Below, in pieces: positions 49,201-62,400 of a DNA stretch of 64,000 nucleotides; position 1 is the first letter of the stretch, and each line of letters opens with the position of its first letter. A program made the position numbers and the translations under genes. The DNA is from Edolisoma coerulescens. Lineage: Eukaryota; Chordata; Aves; Passeriformes; Campephagidae. The DNA is taken from positions 1,507,235-1,571,234 of the forward strand of contig VWZW01005387.1 in assembly GCA_013397115.1 (NCBI GenBank), in the 5' to 3' direction. The notes beneath the pieces were generated by a model. It made no database searches and had not been told where the DNA came from. It saw nothing but the letters and a program-made list of their open reading frames with translations.

Positions 49201-52200
49201 TTGCTTCAGTACTTTTCTTCTCAGTTCATATTCTGTGGGAGACTTCTGTTGGCCAACTTCCTTCTGAATCACAATACTACGCATAAATGCCTGCAAAGAT
49301 TCTGTAGAGCTGTCGTTCTGTTCCTGAAGTGGTTATATCACATCTGAGCAAGTTTATAACTGTTTACATTTCTAAAGATTCTTAAATAAGAGGGAATTTG
49401 TCCCACTTTGTCCAGCTTGTGTATTGTCTGCCCACAGCTGCCAAAGACATTAGTCCTGTTCCTTTTTAAGCAGGTTTCCATGAACATAACCATACAGATT
49501 GACCTCCCTGCCAGGACATTGATTTCTTAACTCAGATTCAGTTTGAAATACTCAACATTAGTGATATCTCAGAAGGCAATTGATGGAATATCCGTAACTA
49601 CAAAAATATTTCTTCGTGATTGCACTAAAATTCTGGGTAGATTATGCTGCAGGACTTAGATTTTTAGATCGGATTCATCTGCTGGCAGACTTTTGAAAAA
49701 CTACGCTTTTCTCCTACAAGTTTTTGTTAATGAGAACTCTCAAGAAATGCACAACTGAATTGTACAGGGAAGCACGATATTAGATAGATAAAACAGCACC
49801 TTTTCATAGAGACAGTTTTGGCATAACTAAATTTTAAATAAGTTACTTCATAATTTCATAATTTCGCTTTGAAATTAAAACAAAGAACTTATTTGCATTA
49901 AAGATACAAAAAAATATTTTGAGGAATCCCTCTGAAGTCAGTGGGTTAGTGCACTATATGTTACCTGTCAGTTATTTGAACCTGATTATTTACACATTAA
50001 AATAGTGAATTTGTTCAATATAATTTTTTTATTTATTAAACAACTTAAAATGGTACTGTTGAATGTAAAGTTGAGGATTTAAAGTTGAAAGGGTCTTGTA
50101 GGAATTTTGCGGGCAGAAACACATTCCTTTTTGATGTGTTCTTTAGAAAAAGAAAACGTAGATTAAGCAGCTATTTCAGATGCTCTAAAGAAGTGCAGAG
50201 AACCAAAAATTTGGAGTAGAGGAACTGGATAATCCATTACATACTTTACAATTCTAATCTGTATATAAAGAAAATTTTCCAAAATGATTACTCATTTTTC
50301 CATTTCAGAAACCCAGTTTATCTGTAGGTATTGAGAGCTATAAATGCTAAATATCTTTGAAACTAGGATGCATGGAGGATGCTTCCCAGGCTAAAGGAGT
50401 CTGTAATGCCACTGACTCCCAAATGACATTGGTGAGACCGGTGTCCTAATTTCTACTTGTCTCTGGAAAATGTGCCTCAGGGTGACTCAGATGGAATGAT
50501 CCTAAGTTAGTGTCCTTTTTCTGGAAATTTTTGTATATGGTTTTATAGTTACATCTGCCTTACCCATCAAATCAAAATATAAATTACTGAGTAAAACATA
50601 GAAAGACTGTATTCAGTTGTCAGTACTTCATGTCACTGAAGTTAGTGCTAGTAGTCTTGCCAGAAGTGCCACTAAGCATAAACATCAAAAAATGAGATGA
50701 GAAGAAATGTTAATTGTCGTTTGAATGCTGTGTTTGAGAATTAGCTGAATCATCTCCTGAAAAGAGAATTCCTGTTACAATAGCAGCACAGTCATTGTAC
50801 AGAAGTCAAGCACACCCACCATGAACTAACATCTGTATGCAAACACACACACAAATAACATGCTTACAATACTTCTGTAGAGGGAATCTGTGCAAGCCCT
50901 GCAGGACTAGCTCAGAAGTAAGAGTGAATAATTTCTAGAGTCCTTGTTCTGTTCTTACTCTTCTAGCTCTGGAGTTAGTGTCACATCCTCCCCCTTTCTC
51001 TTAAGAGGTAGAAAAATGTCGCATTCAGTTAGCAAAAATGCCAGCAAGTTTCTTATGTAAAATCTTTAGCTGTTATTATAAAAGAAATTCTGTTTGGTTT
51101 TTTTTTTTAAGATTTTAGGTTTTATGGGAAAGTCAATTTTTCAAAGGGGCTAAGTACAGTTTAGTTGGGCAGAATTGTGTAGAATTAAAGAAAAAATAAA
51201 TCTAAGCTCAGGTATACCCAACCTCGAGTGTCATCTGCAAATCAGCATATCTACTTGTTTCCCTTTTAGCATCCTAATTATCAAGTCAATATTTTCTTCA
51301 GTCAGAGTATGGTTTATGTATATGCTTTTTCAGTAGCTAAAATTGGGGTAAAATGGCCTTCTTTTTAAATGAAATGTATTCAGATCTTGAAACTGCTGGT
51401 TTTGTGCTGTGCTCTGATTACCACAGGAATTTCTGAAAAATGGAGAGTTCTGTTTTATGCCCTTTTTGGTATATAGGAGTGATTTTAGATTCCAATTTTT
51501 CTAATTAATGCTGGGTTTCCACAGTTGTGGTGTTTTAGGGTTTTTTTNNNNNNNNNNNNNNNNNNNNNNNNNNNNNNNNNNNNNNNNNNNNNNNNNNNNN
51601 NNNNNTTGCTTTTAAGTAACACAAAATAAAGCACTCATATCTTTTAGAATTACAGCTTTTAAAGGATGGCTGTCATATTTAAATATCTAGACAGGGAAAG
51701 AGAGCAAGTTTAGTTGATATCTGACTTCTAAGATTTAAAGTAGTGGCTTTAGTAAATGAAACTCAGACTCTGATTGTACTGTTTGTTTCCTTGTTGATTC
51801 TCCCCTTTTCCGATGTTCTGTATGTCTGACTTTTATGTTGATCATTTGCTTAGGCCAAAATTATGTTTAATTACTAGGGCAGAGACCTGAGACTTAATTC
51901 CACCACATAAACTTCATCCAGTTGCACCATGGGTAAATAATGCTGAATTAACAGAAAACATTCTAAAACATTCTAGCTTGATCAGTGTCAGAAAAAATGT
52001 TTGAAATAAATGCACAGTACAAAATGGAGTAATTTATAATATTTCACATTTTCATAACTCTATGGAATATTTGTAAGGTACTCAAAAATTTTAAGACAGG
52101 CTATCAAATAAATCTATGCCTTCCTAATATTCCCTGCACACAAGATTCCTTCCTCTGAAATGCAAAGAATCACCTTTGAGTAAATAATTATATTTATAAT

Positions 52201-55200
52201 GTTAATTTATAGCTATAAAATTATTTGAAACTGATTTTCCTTTTTTTTTTTTTAGTTAAGTCCTACTTGGTAAAGTACCTCCATTTTACCCTGGAAAACA
52301 CACCACCACATACCTGTATCCTCACAAAATTCCCTTCTGTAATGGTACAGCAGAGCTGAAAGGAACCTGGAAAGATCATCTGGAACCTTTCCTGTCTGTT
52401 TTACCCTTGAGACTTCTTGTGGTTTGCGACTTCTGACCTATGCTTGTCTGCTTTATTCCTAAAAAATGTATAAGCAGTTTGCTGTTGTGTTTCATGGTTC
52501 ATAATGGAACTGTCCATAGAAACTTTGTCTTAATATATAATATGAATTCTGTTTTTGCAATTTGAATTTATTGCTTATTTATCTTATTTGGTACAGAAAT
52601 GCAGAATAAATATTACTATTAGTATGACTTAATTACTTATATTTTATTTTAATTTTTTTTTAAATTTCTTACCATTCCTTTTGCTCTTCTTTGCTTTCTT
52701 TCTGGTTGCTTCATATTTAATATTTTCATATTTCCCTTGAAGTGCAACAGAACTTAGGTAAATGCTTTGCCTGTTCAGATCCCTCTGCAGAAGCCTTCCC
52801 CCAGCCTCCAGCAGATCAACCTTCCCATCCAACTAAATGTCACCTGCTAATTGACTGAGGGGACACTCGATCCCCTCATCCAGATCATCGATAAAGATGT
52901 GAAACCCGACTGGCCCCAGCACTGAGCCCAGGGGAGCACCGCTTGTGACTGGGCACCAACTGGATTTAATTTGATTAGCCGTAGCTCCTTGGGTTCATGA
53001 CATCTGCATGGATGAGCTGAGGCCAGCGATATCACGTTCAGCACAGCAAAGTGCTGGATCCAGCCCTTGGGTCACAACAAGTCCATGCAGCGTTACAAGC
53101 TGGGGAAAAGGGACTGGAAAGCTGTGTGATGGGAAAGGACCTGGTGGTGCTGACACACAGCCAGCTGGACATGACCCAGCGTGTGCCCAGGTGGCCAAGA
53201 AGGCCAATGGCATCCTGGCCTGTGTCAAAAATAGCGTGGCCAGCAGGGTCAGGGCAGTGACTGTCCCCTGTATTGGGCACTGATGAGGCCACACCTCAAA
53301 CCCTGTGTTCAGTTTTTGGCCTCTCACCACAGGAATGGCATTGAGGTGCTGGAGTGGGTCCAGAGAAAGACACCAAAGCTGGTGAAAGGTCTGGAGCACA
53401 AGTCTGATGAGGAGATGCTGAGGGACCTGGGGGTGTTTAGCCTGGAGAAAGCAAGGCTTGAAGAGATCTTATCACTCTCTACAACCACCTGAATGGAGAT
53501 TGTAGCAAGTTGGGGTCAGTCTCTTCTTCCAAACAAGTGACAGGAGAGGAAATGGTCTGAAGTTGCACCATGGACAGCTTAGATTGGATATTAGGAAAAA
53601 TTTCTTCACGACAGGATTGTGAAGCACCAAAACAGGCTACCTAGGGAAGTGATGGAGCCACTGTCCTCGGAAGTATTTAGAAAACTTGTAGGCAGCTAGG
53701 GACATGGTTCTGAATTTTATAAATGATAACCTTCTGATAAGACAGTTTTTATGGTGCTTTAATATGGTCTTGCTGTCTCAAAACATTTATTGTCTCAAGT
53801 CTTTGGAGAATATTCAGGCTGCAAAAACTGAACTTTGGCCAGTTACAATGTTCACAAGATACATTAATGTTTTCTCTGCTTCTCCATTCCAGAGCTGTGC
53901 TACAGTTCGTGTTGGCATAAATAAGCTTAATTACCAAGTACCTTCAGTAGAGCACAAGCAGCAAGGGCTCCACCTGCATCAAAACTCCATGGCATCAAAG
54001 CTACTTTGCTTTTGATACTTGATCTAAATATTTGCTCATCCTCCCTGTATTGTGTTGTGGATATGCTCTAATGTCAGGTTTCAAGGCAAGTAAGAAGGTA
54101 TGCAACACAGCAGGACACAACTCCACAGCTGACTCTGCAAAATTTTTACATTATTTGGACACTTGGAATTTTTTATTGTATTCAGTTGTAATCAGAGGTG
54201 AGAAGCACATAGAAATCTGTACAAGCATTTATGTGATTGGGCATGCATGGCATGACTAATCCTTTCAGTAATGATTATGTTACCATTTATGCTAAATGAT
54301 ACCTATTTAAAGTAAATTTCAATGAGCATCTTAAATCTTTTTTTCTGCCTTCTAAATGTTGATTATTCTTTGGGATATCTGTTTTCAGTCATTTAGACAA
54401 GTGAATGACTGAAGTTTCAGTCTGATGTATGAGTGAAATGAATCCCTTTTTAAGCTGCTTACATCATAAAGTAAAAGAAGAAATTATTTGTTAGTAGAAT
54501 TGATAATAAATCGAAGTTAAATTAAAATCTATATGCCTTGCTTCAGATTACAAGTTACAGACAAACAGTCTGATGCTGTCCTCTGTGGACAGGAGGCATT
54601 ACAAATACATTCCCTGGTCATATTCTGACACTGCTGGAGGACTACGGAGAACACAGATCTCATTCAGTTGCAGTGTTCCTGGAGAGATAAAAATAATTCT
54701 CTGAAATGTTATCTTGCTATTCCCAGAACCTGAATAGACTGTATTTCAGATTAAGTCAAATGTATTTCAAATTAGCTTCTTTCCTTAACTATCTCCATGT
54801 GATTATGGTCCTAATCATTGTCCACACTCAATCATGTATTACAGTATAAGTTCATTAAAAATAAATAACTTTATTGCTTTAACTTTTTGTAGTTACCAAA
54901 CATGTTGATTCAAGACACAGCTGCTTAGGTATAACCGTTTTGATCCAATGTAAGACTTTTCCAGTGGAGAATCTCTTTCCATATTCTTCTTATGGACATC
55001 CTGTGGCTCATTGTGACTTGTCTTCAGAATTGTCTTTCCACGTTAACTTGGCACATAAACTTGGCTTCATTAGCTCAAGCAAAAGAAAATTTTATTATTT
55101 CTTGCTGTCAACCATTAGGCTTAATGACAGGGATGGGGAAATATTAGGGTATTTTGCCTCTATGTTTATACTTAGCCCTTAAATGTCAACTTTTGTTTTC

Positions 55201-55703
55201 AAAACTAGTAAATGAACTTTAGTTATTTATTTCTCACAGTGCCTCAGTAAAGTGAGCAACTATTAGCAACCCTTTTTTACAATGAGATAAAATACTTTGT
55301 AAGAAGCTAAAAGAGCTTGATGATGTCACATGGCAATAATTATCGTATTTGCTGTATATGTAATTCTTCCCACCTGTAACCAATTACCTATTTTACCACC
55401 ATCACTGAAGATATGCATCAGCAGCCTGAGTCATTCCATTAAACGGTAAATTTTGAAAACATCTGAAAAACATGAGGGTTGCAGTATTCTAATGTTTCTG
55501 GCTCTAACTGACTGTTTCAGGCAGATGTGTCTGGGTTAATAACGCTTTCTATTGAAATTTCACCTCTTTGCTTTACAGCAGCTGTAGGGAAACCAAAACC
55601 AGATTCTTCTCAGAAGAGAAAACAAGAAACAATGCTACAAATTACAAGAGAAATTTTGTCTGGATATGAAGAGACAAAAAAAGCCAACAATTTAAAAGTG
55701 TAA
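43292..55703 (+). CDS. Candidate small spliced gene, 65 codons, unknown function
   Basis: Speculative. Three pieces on the plus strand join in one frame: 43292-43303 (ATG plus three Lys codons, weak donor GTATAA), 43474-43534 (acceptor after a T-rich tract ending AACACAG, strong donor GTGAGT), and 55579-55703 (acceptor CTTTACAG, stop TAA). The lengths of 12, 61 and 125 nt make 66 codons including the stop. The product would be small, hydrophilic and Lys/Glu-rich, with [15 protein letters not shown] and [14 protein letters not shown] in the last exon and no signal peptide or membrane segment. I recognise no homologue. The junction between the second and third pieces is the best supported; the first piece and start are the weakest (the second exon also has its own ATG at 43513). 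An AATAAA at 56293 could end the transcript. Chance assembly or a lncRNA remains quite possible. Confidence 0.3.
43474..43534 (+). CDS. Candidate internal exon of the small gene
   Basis: 61 nt between a polypyrimidine tract plus AACACAG and the near-perfect donor GTGAGT. Open in the frame [20 protein letters not shown], leaving one base (phase 1) for the next exon. It is not in a recognised repeat. Confidence 0.35.
43535..51547. other. Non-coding DNA (possible intron), no feature seen
   Basis: Long AT-rich stretch. I see only short open frames without motifs and small simple repeats (TTG/TTTG run near 46447-46466; two copies of ATTCAAGTACT near 47611-47644). Confidence 0.45.
51548..51605. 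other. Assembly gap (58 N)
   Basis: Run of N following a T-rich stretch. Real length unknown. Confidence 0.98.
52241..52254. repeat. Poly-T run
   Basis: Thirteen or fourteen consecutive T. Confidence 0.8.
52769..52966 (-). mobile_element. CR1 LINE, inverted 5' segment
   Basis: Antisense CR1 reverse-transcriptase sequence: on the minus strand it reads the block ending the RT frame, with a GVLPWAQ..-like GSVLGP equivalent and then [18 protein letters not shown]. It belongs with the plus-strand segment that follows: its left edge corresponds to the element position at which that segment begins. Confidence 0.85.
53005..53711 (+). mobile_element. CR1 LINE, 3' segment of the same copy
   Basis: Plus-strand CR1: GGATGAGCTGAGGCCAGCGA, then GGTCACAACAAGTCCATGCA, GCCAAGAAGGCCAATGGCAT, GGAGCACAAGTCTGATGAGG and TTAGATTGGATATTAGGAAA in consensus order. 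It stops after GGGACATGGTT, so the last ~100 bases and tail are missing. Open frames (for example 53008-53283) are decayed RT-end sequence. Confidence 0.92.
55579..55703 (+). CDS. Candidate terminal coding exon of the small gene
   Basis: Acceptor TTGCTTTACAG, then 40 full codons and TAA, needing one base from the preceding exon, which 43474-43534 provides (A+CA, Thr). The composition (Lys, Glu, Ser, Pro, few Cys/Trp) is like a small soluble protein rather than random AT-rich translation. No family recognised. Confidence 0.35.
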
Positions 55704-56334
55704 CAAAAATCACTGCAAATGGGATCTTGACTGCAGCTGCCCAGCTCTGGCCATGTTAGTACAGTATGATGTGGAAAACAAAGAATTACAGATGAACCTT
55801 CTTATGTAACTGCTGCTTAGCTTCACACTTCCTGTAACATTTGGTGGTGGGAGACCCGAGGGTGGAGATTCCCTGGGGACAATTAGTAATTGGTCTTAGC
55901 TAGCAGGAAGTCAAAGAGATTTGCCTGGGGCTGTATCATTAGCAAGGCCATTGACAGCTTGTGTTTGCAATCTAAGTTAGAAAGCGAAAAATCATTAAGA
56001 CAGTAGTCCCTAGTGGGTGGCTAGAGGGAAACAGCATGAAAGGATGTCCCAACACGGCAAGGGCAGAGCCTGCAGGGGAACAGTTATGGCCAAGCTACCA
56101 GCCAGGACCCTGACACTGAGTGGGCAGTGGTTGCCTGTTCCCCCTCATTCACGATGCAGGTCTGTGCTGGCTGGCCCAGAGGAACCGGGACCTGATTTGG
56201 GAGCGTGTGACAAACGTGTGTGGCACAACAGATATCTTGGAACAGAAATCATTGGTCAGATGCTACATCCATCCTGTTAATAGTAACTTCAGAAATAAAT
56301 GTTTTTGTGTTTTTCCCACCAAATTGCCGTGTAA

Positions 56335-56465
56335 CACTGTCCTTGGAGATCTCAAAAAAAGCTGAAGCAGCCTGATCTAATGCTAGAATTGGTTCTGCTT
56401 TGAGCAAGGTTTCAGAATAGATTGTCTCCAGGACTGTCTTCCAACCTAAAGAATTCTGTGACATC
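56335..56465 (+). mobile_element. CR1 LINE, 3' end fragment
   Basis: Diverged plus-strand CR1 terminus: a GAAGCAGCCTGATCTAATGC block, GCTTTGAGCAAGG, and CTTCCAACCTAAAGAATTCT at the end. Short 5'-truncated copy. It would lie downstream of the AATAAA proposed for the small gene. Confidence 0.7.
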
Positions 56466-59400
56466 ATGACTACAACTTACAGCTAAAACCTCAAGAAACA
56501 ATAGTGGAGTTTTGTTTATTAAATTATTTGGCTTTATTTGTTATACAGTTTACGAATGTCAAAATCCTATGATGTGCAAGTAAATGAGGACTATGTATTG
56601 TCACATTCTGACTGTTGTATCCTATGATATACACGATTAAAAGTATAAAAAATATTAATAGTTTCTATAAGTGTTGAAATGTTATTCACTGAGGAAGATA
56701 ATGAAATATTAAAATTCATATAATTTCTATTAAATCATTTTAACCTTCAAAAGAATATTTTTTGAATACCTTTGGTTTCAGGCTAGTAGATAAATAAGAA
56801 TCGAAAAAGAAAGGCCAGTAAATGGCCAAATTCCTCTGCCAGACTAGTATGTCAATTAGTGCAATTAAAAGCAGGATCAGAGAGTAGTGTTTGAAGAGTG
56901 CTTTTCAAGAGAATGGAGTACTGCTAATATTTTCCCATAATACCTTTGCTTTTTATAAAGTCTAAAAATTTGCTGCCCTACATGAATAAGGTTACTTATA
57001 CTGGTTGCACATCCCTAATCTGCTTTTTTCAAGTTCTGGGAGTGAGTAAAAGCTCAGTGTTTGCATTCCCAGTGAAAACTCAAACCCAACATTGTTCTTG
57101 GGACACGCTGACCAAATGAGTGCTGGTCCAGGCACCATCATACGATCTGTACCAGAGTCTGGCATGGAGCTTGGATGAAGGCCTGTGCATGCCTAGCCCA
57201 GCCTTTGAAGTTCTTTATCAATGAATCTTTCTGATTCTTTTTATACAAATTTCAGCTTGGTTGGTGGATCATCTAGAGTAACTTTTCCAGAGGAAGGAGC
57301 CCTAAAGAAATGATGAAATGCAACAGTCATGCTGTTATGTTTTGTTCTTTGTTTTTCCTTCAGCTACCATGCTCCTCACTTTGCTCTAGAACATAAGAAG
57401 TAGTCCTCTTTGTTTTATTTATATGTAATAGTGAGCTAAAAGGCAGTACTTATCTGGTAAGGAAAAAGAACTAGAAAAGGAAAAATAGGTGATTTCTGAT
57501 CCTTTTTGGTTATGGCTAAACAGAAGGTAAAGTAAGATATACAAACTAGGAAATGGGGGTAATATGGATGATACAATTTTATTGTTAGACCAACCTCTCT
57601 CTGTGTGAGGAGATGAGGAAACTCTGGAATGTGCTGTCCAGAAACTTCCCTAAATGACAATAAAAAAGGATGTGAAAGACCACCTCTGCAGATCAGGGTT
57701 TAAACCAACAACGACCCTATGTCCTTTTAGTATCATGGCTTCCTAGGTTCCAAGAGGAATGACCTAGGACATTTTTTAGTAACTATTTGCCACATTCCAC
57801 CTCCTGCAGTGACATTATGGTGTAAAAAAAGAAAAAAAAGTTGTATGTGTGATGTAATAATATTTCTAAAGAGCCTATGAACCACTTACAAGATAAACAT
57901 AATACCTTTAATGGAACCATGACGAGAGAAGGGATTCAAAGGAAATTCCAAATTCCAATACTTACTTCATCTTGAAGAGAAAGAGCTTAAGAGACATACA
58001 TTTTGGAGGGAAATGCTGACTGTCAGCATTTCAAAGTGTAACTGACAAAGTGACACTTCGAGATGTCTTACTTTCAGATGTTTATCTTAACTTTGACCTT
58101 TCAATCACTTAATATTGTTTTTAATATGTTTTGTTCACATTCCCATGGGCTTTTTATGGTACTCAGTTATTTTACTAAAAATGCTAGCTTCCCGCACTAC
58201 CCTCACCTGCAATTTAGGTTACAATAGGATTGTGTTTTGCATTAAGGATTCTTTTAAGGTAACTTTTCTAAAATCCCAGAAGATAAATATGCTTCCACCA
58301 CCATTCAGCTAAGAGAGTATGAATAACTAGGGGAAGTGACTGATTAGGAAACAAGACTCACCTTAGACCCTATGCCCATTAATACTTAGCAAATCAAAAT
58401 GTTACATAGCTGGTGAAAGTTTTCAAGTAAACAGCCTGAGTCAATATTGAGTTTATTTTAAATGTCTCTACTGTTGGGTTAGCTGCTTTACAGCAAAATT
58501 ACCGATTTCTAGTCCCAGTTATGCCCAAGTACTGACAACACTGCTGCCCGTGAGATAAAAGTGTCTTGTTATTAGAAGATCTATTCACTGTGAATGATTT
58601 AATTTTCTGCCCCTGAAATCATCTTAAATTAAGTCATTCATAAGAAAGTGACTGCAGACAGAGGGTTATTATTTGGACAAGCCTCTATGAATGAAAATTC
58701 AATAGCCAGACTCTCATTTGTCTGCCTAAAGATGTTGTTATATTTTAGGTTCACTTCCTTTTGAAAAGTTTGATGGTAACAGAGAAGGACAGTCTTCACT
58801 GGAGCTTGTCTGGTGTAGGGAGGTCCAATGTCCGTCTCCTTCATCTAGCCCAACAGAGAAAAATGTTAAATCCCACTGAACAATGGCAGTATTGAGCTTC
58901 CGTGCAGAGACACTTTAAAGAGGGCCTTCACAAAATTTTAATGAAAGTGCCTCATGCCTGACCGGTGTTCAACTGCTTTTCAAGACCTTCACCAACACAT
59001 ATCCAATTTTGGTTCCTACATGTTCCTTTTCTATTGCGTCAAGGAAACATTTAGGATGGGCATAGTTGGTCCTGCAGAGGCGAGCGGTGAACTCAGCTTT
59101 TCAGAAATGGATGTCTCTGGAAGCAGAAAGGGTGCTTTCAAAGAGAGTTTTCTAGGTTGAGTGTGGAGAATTAGTAGCAGCAAACTTTTATCTGCTGGTG
59201 AAAACCATTATTCTGCAAATGGATAGTTTTGGGAAAATAAAGTTGAGACTGGAGCTGTGCAGGCACTAGTTCTGCAGCCATACGTCAGCTTATCAGGAAA
59301 CCTGAATTTTATTCATTTTGTTATATAAAGCAACCATGCAAAGTTTTGAGTTGCTGTTAGAGCTAGAAACTAATCACTGAAGATTAGTTCATCCCAGATC

Positions 59401-62400
59401 CGCTGTGTGTGTGCTTGGTCTATTTGTGATGAAGCACCATTTTTCTGCTAAAGGAGAAGATGAAAGGATACCAAGTGCTTCTCTAACACTTGCCACAGAA
59501 CATTTTCAAATGCCGTTTATTAGAGAACATTAAGAAATGAGGAAATTATAACCCACATTTCATATCTTATACAAAACATATGGTTTGGAAAGCCTGGACA
59601 AAATTAATACTTATGACATACATTATGTGGCAGCATATATTTAGGCAGAAGAGATACATGTAGAACAGCAATAACCTTTGGCTTTTTTTAACACATTTGA
59701 CCAGTTAAACATAATAGAAATTATTAATAATAACACTTCAATGTCTAAGCATCTTCAAACAACAGACTTCTTTTTCTAAGCTTCCAGAATTCTGCAAAAG
59801 GGTAGATTGCTGCCTGAGTCAGAACAGCAGGAAATTAGTGCTAGCATTGTATTGTTTGCTGCTGAAAACAGAGGAAGGCGTCAATGTCATTGACAATTTG
59901 TTATCAGTTTGAGTTTGTGTTAAAACCTATGGCACTGAATTTTTTGTTTACAAATAATTCAAGTAATTCAAAATATTCTGCCCAAGAAGCAATGGTCTTA
60001 CTGCATATTGCTGTTAGCAGATTTATGTTGTCTGGCAGTAGGATATTGATGCACATTTTGCATGTTAAAGAATGCATGGCTATGTATTTTCCATGTCTGA
60101 GACAGTCAATGTACATCTACTTAATGGCAATGCTATATTTCCTATGACTTCTTTCAAGAGGAATTTTGAACCTTTCAGGATTCTCTTTCTATTCATCTAT
60201 TTCTAGTAAACATTACTGAGACATTATCAGTTTGTTGGGTTTTTTTTAATTGAACAGAAGCTTACAAACAAGTCATATATTGTTTAAAACAGAAAACAAG
60301 AACATTCATTCTTAGCGTGGCATCGGTTTAGGAAGTTTCATCAAATTTCCTTCATTCATCTGCACTGGCACTCCCAAGCAGATCCTAAGTGGGTATGTAC
60401 GTGCCACTCATCACACAGTGTGATGCAGTGGCAGTATCTGGGTCTCCAGGACATGTGACTCCAGTGAGCACTGTACGGGTCAGTTGCTATTTAATTTCTG
60501 TTTCACTAATAATCATAAAGAATGCCATAGGCACTTTTAACAGGCAGCAGCAAAACAGGGGCTTTTGAAGTACCCCTCTCAAATCTGAATGAAAATGTCT
60601 GATAAATGAATTTAGCTATCTCAAATCTTGGCTTGGGTTTCCTGTGTTTTCCTAGTGGCATTCCTCCATGCATCCAATAACATGGCAATTTCTATAGAGT
60701 GTGTTTGTGTGTGCAGGCAGACAGCTCCTGATGACACTTCCCTTTTGTCCCTTCAACACAAAGAGGGATGTATTACTCTACCGAATACAAAGGACTAATT
60801 CTACTAAATCAGCTTGTGTGCTCATTAGTGGACATGGCAGTTTGCAAAACTTAATCAACAAAGATTTGTAACCACCTTTACTAAATATTAGCAATTCTTA
60901 GTTTTCTTTGTTATAATCCGTTTTACATCTGTCTAACTGCTACAAACGCAGTTTGTAGAATAGATGGTTTATTACCTTAGTATGAAGGACACAGTGATAG
61001 TTCTTTTGAGTAACTTTTCAAAATAATTTCCTTGCATTTGAGTGCATAAAGTTAGTTATCACAATTCAGTAGCATTCTTTTCACAAGAACAATACATGAG
61101 TTTAGGGACATGAACATATACACATTTTTATACATTATCCTCATTTAAGAATATTAATGCTAACATTAACAGCTGACTTATTATAAAAGTGTGAAGAGAA
61201 AGCAGACATGGCAATAAAATAATTGCAACATCTCCATCTGGACTCATTAATTGGTAAACGATTTAGGATTCGTGGTACACTGATTCCAGTTACTGCCTGG
61301 TGTACAAACTAAATTTCAGAAAAGGGCTCTTCTATCAAAAGTGAGATAAAACTATTAATATGTTGCTGTGCAGAACACCAGTGATCCCAGCTCTGTAAAA
61401 AGTAAAGTACTTTAGATATTTCAAATATTTGAAAAAAATCCAGATTTCAAGTGTTTAAAAACTTCACCTGAGACATGGTGCATTAGATAAGCAAGGCAGA
61501 GTATCACCTTGGGACGGAGAAAAGTTCAAAACATGAATAATATTTGCAGTGCATTTTTAAATTAAAGATTTTTAAGTTTGTGAGTTACAAAGTCCTCAGG
61601 GAGACTTATCACACTGCCCTGTACATATCCCACTTTGGAAGCAAGCTGGTTGCTTGAGTCAGAACTGGAGCTTCTAAATAAGTTTTAGAATGGGAGAAAC
61701 ATTGCAGAATACAATCTCCTCACCAAGATGTTTGCCAGATTTCCCTGTTTACAGCATGAGTGCAACATCGTGAATTTTGAATATGTGATTTTTTAAATAT
61801 ATTCTGTTATCTGTCAGTCTTTTTTGTCATTTAATCCTCCATATTAATTCATATTTCCTAAAATATTTTCTATCGAGATGTCGTTGCTTGCCTGATCATG
61901 CAGTTGCACATAAAAATAAATCACTTTCATTAGAGCAAGTTCCCCAATGTAGGCAGTAGGTTTAGCAATTGTACTTGAGGGTTCAATATTACAATTCATG
62001 CCTCACAGCAGAGGGCATAGATGTGCAGAATCCCTGAAGCTTGCACCTGGACACTGTCAGTTCCCAAAAGCACATGAAAATCAAACTCCATATCCAAATC
62101 ATTTCGATAAAAATAATTTCATCAAAATTCTTATACCTCCTACATCATGTTTACACTAACTGTGATAAAGCCCTCCTTTTACAAAGTAGGCTTTAGGTCA
62201 TACAGATGTTCCTGCAACAAAACAACTTGGCATAATCCCAGCTCCACTTTCTGACTGCTGATTATTACCCATATTGCTCTGAACATAGTAGGCTATAGTT
62301 TTCCATCATGGAAACATTACTGCAACTTCCAGATTTTCTTCAGAAAATACTTTGTGGTTAAGTTTGTATAAGAGTTGAAGATCTTCTCTGTGGCCTTTCC

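Noticed and set aside
53008..53399. Several open frames of 69-134 codons on both strands
   Set aside because: They lie wholly inside a decayed CR1 copy.
57590..57760. Possible ancient CR1 3' relic
   Set aside because: Only a few scattered short matches; too diverged to separate from chance.
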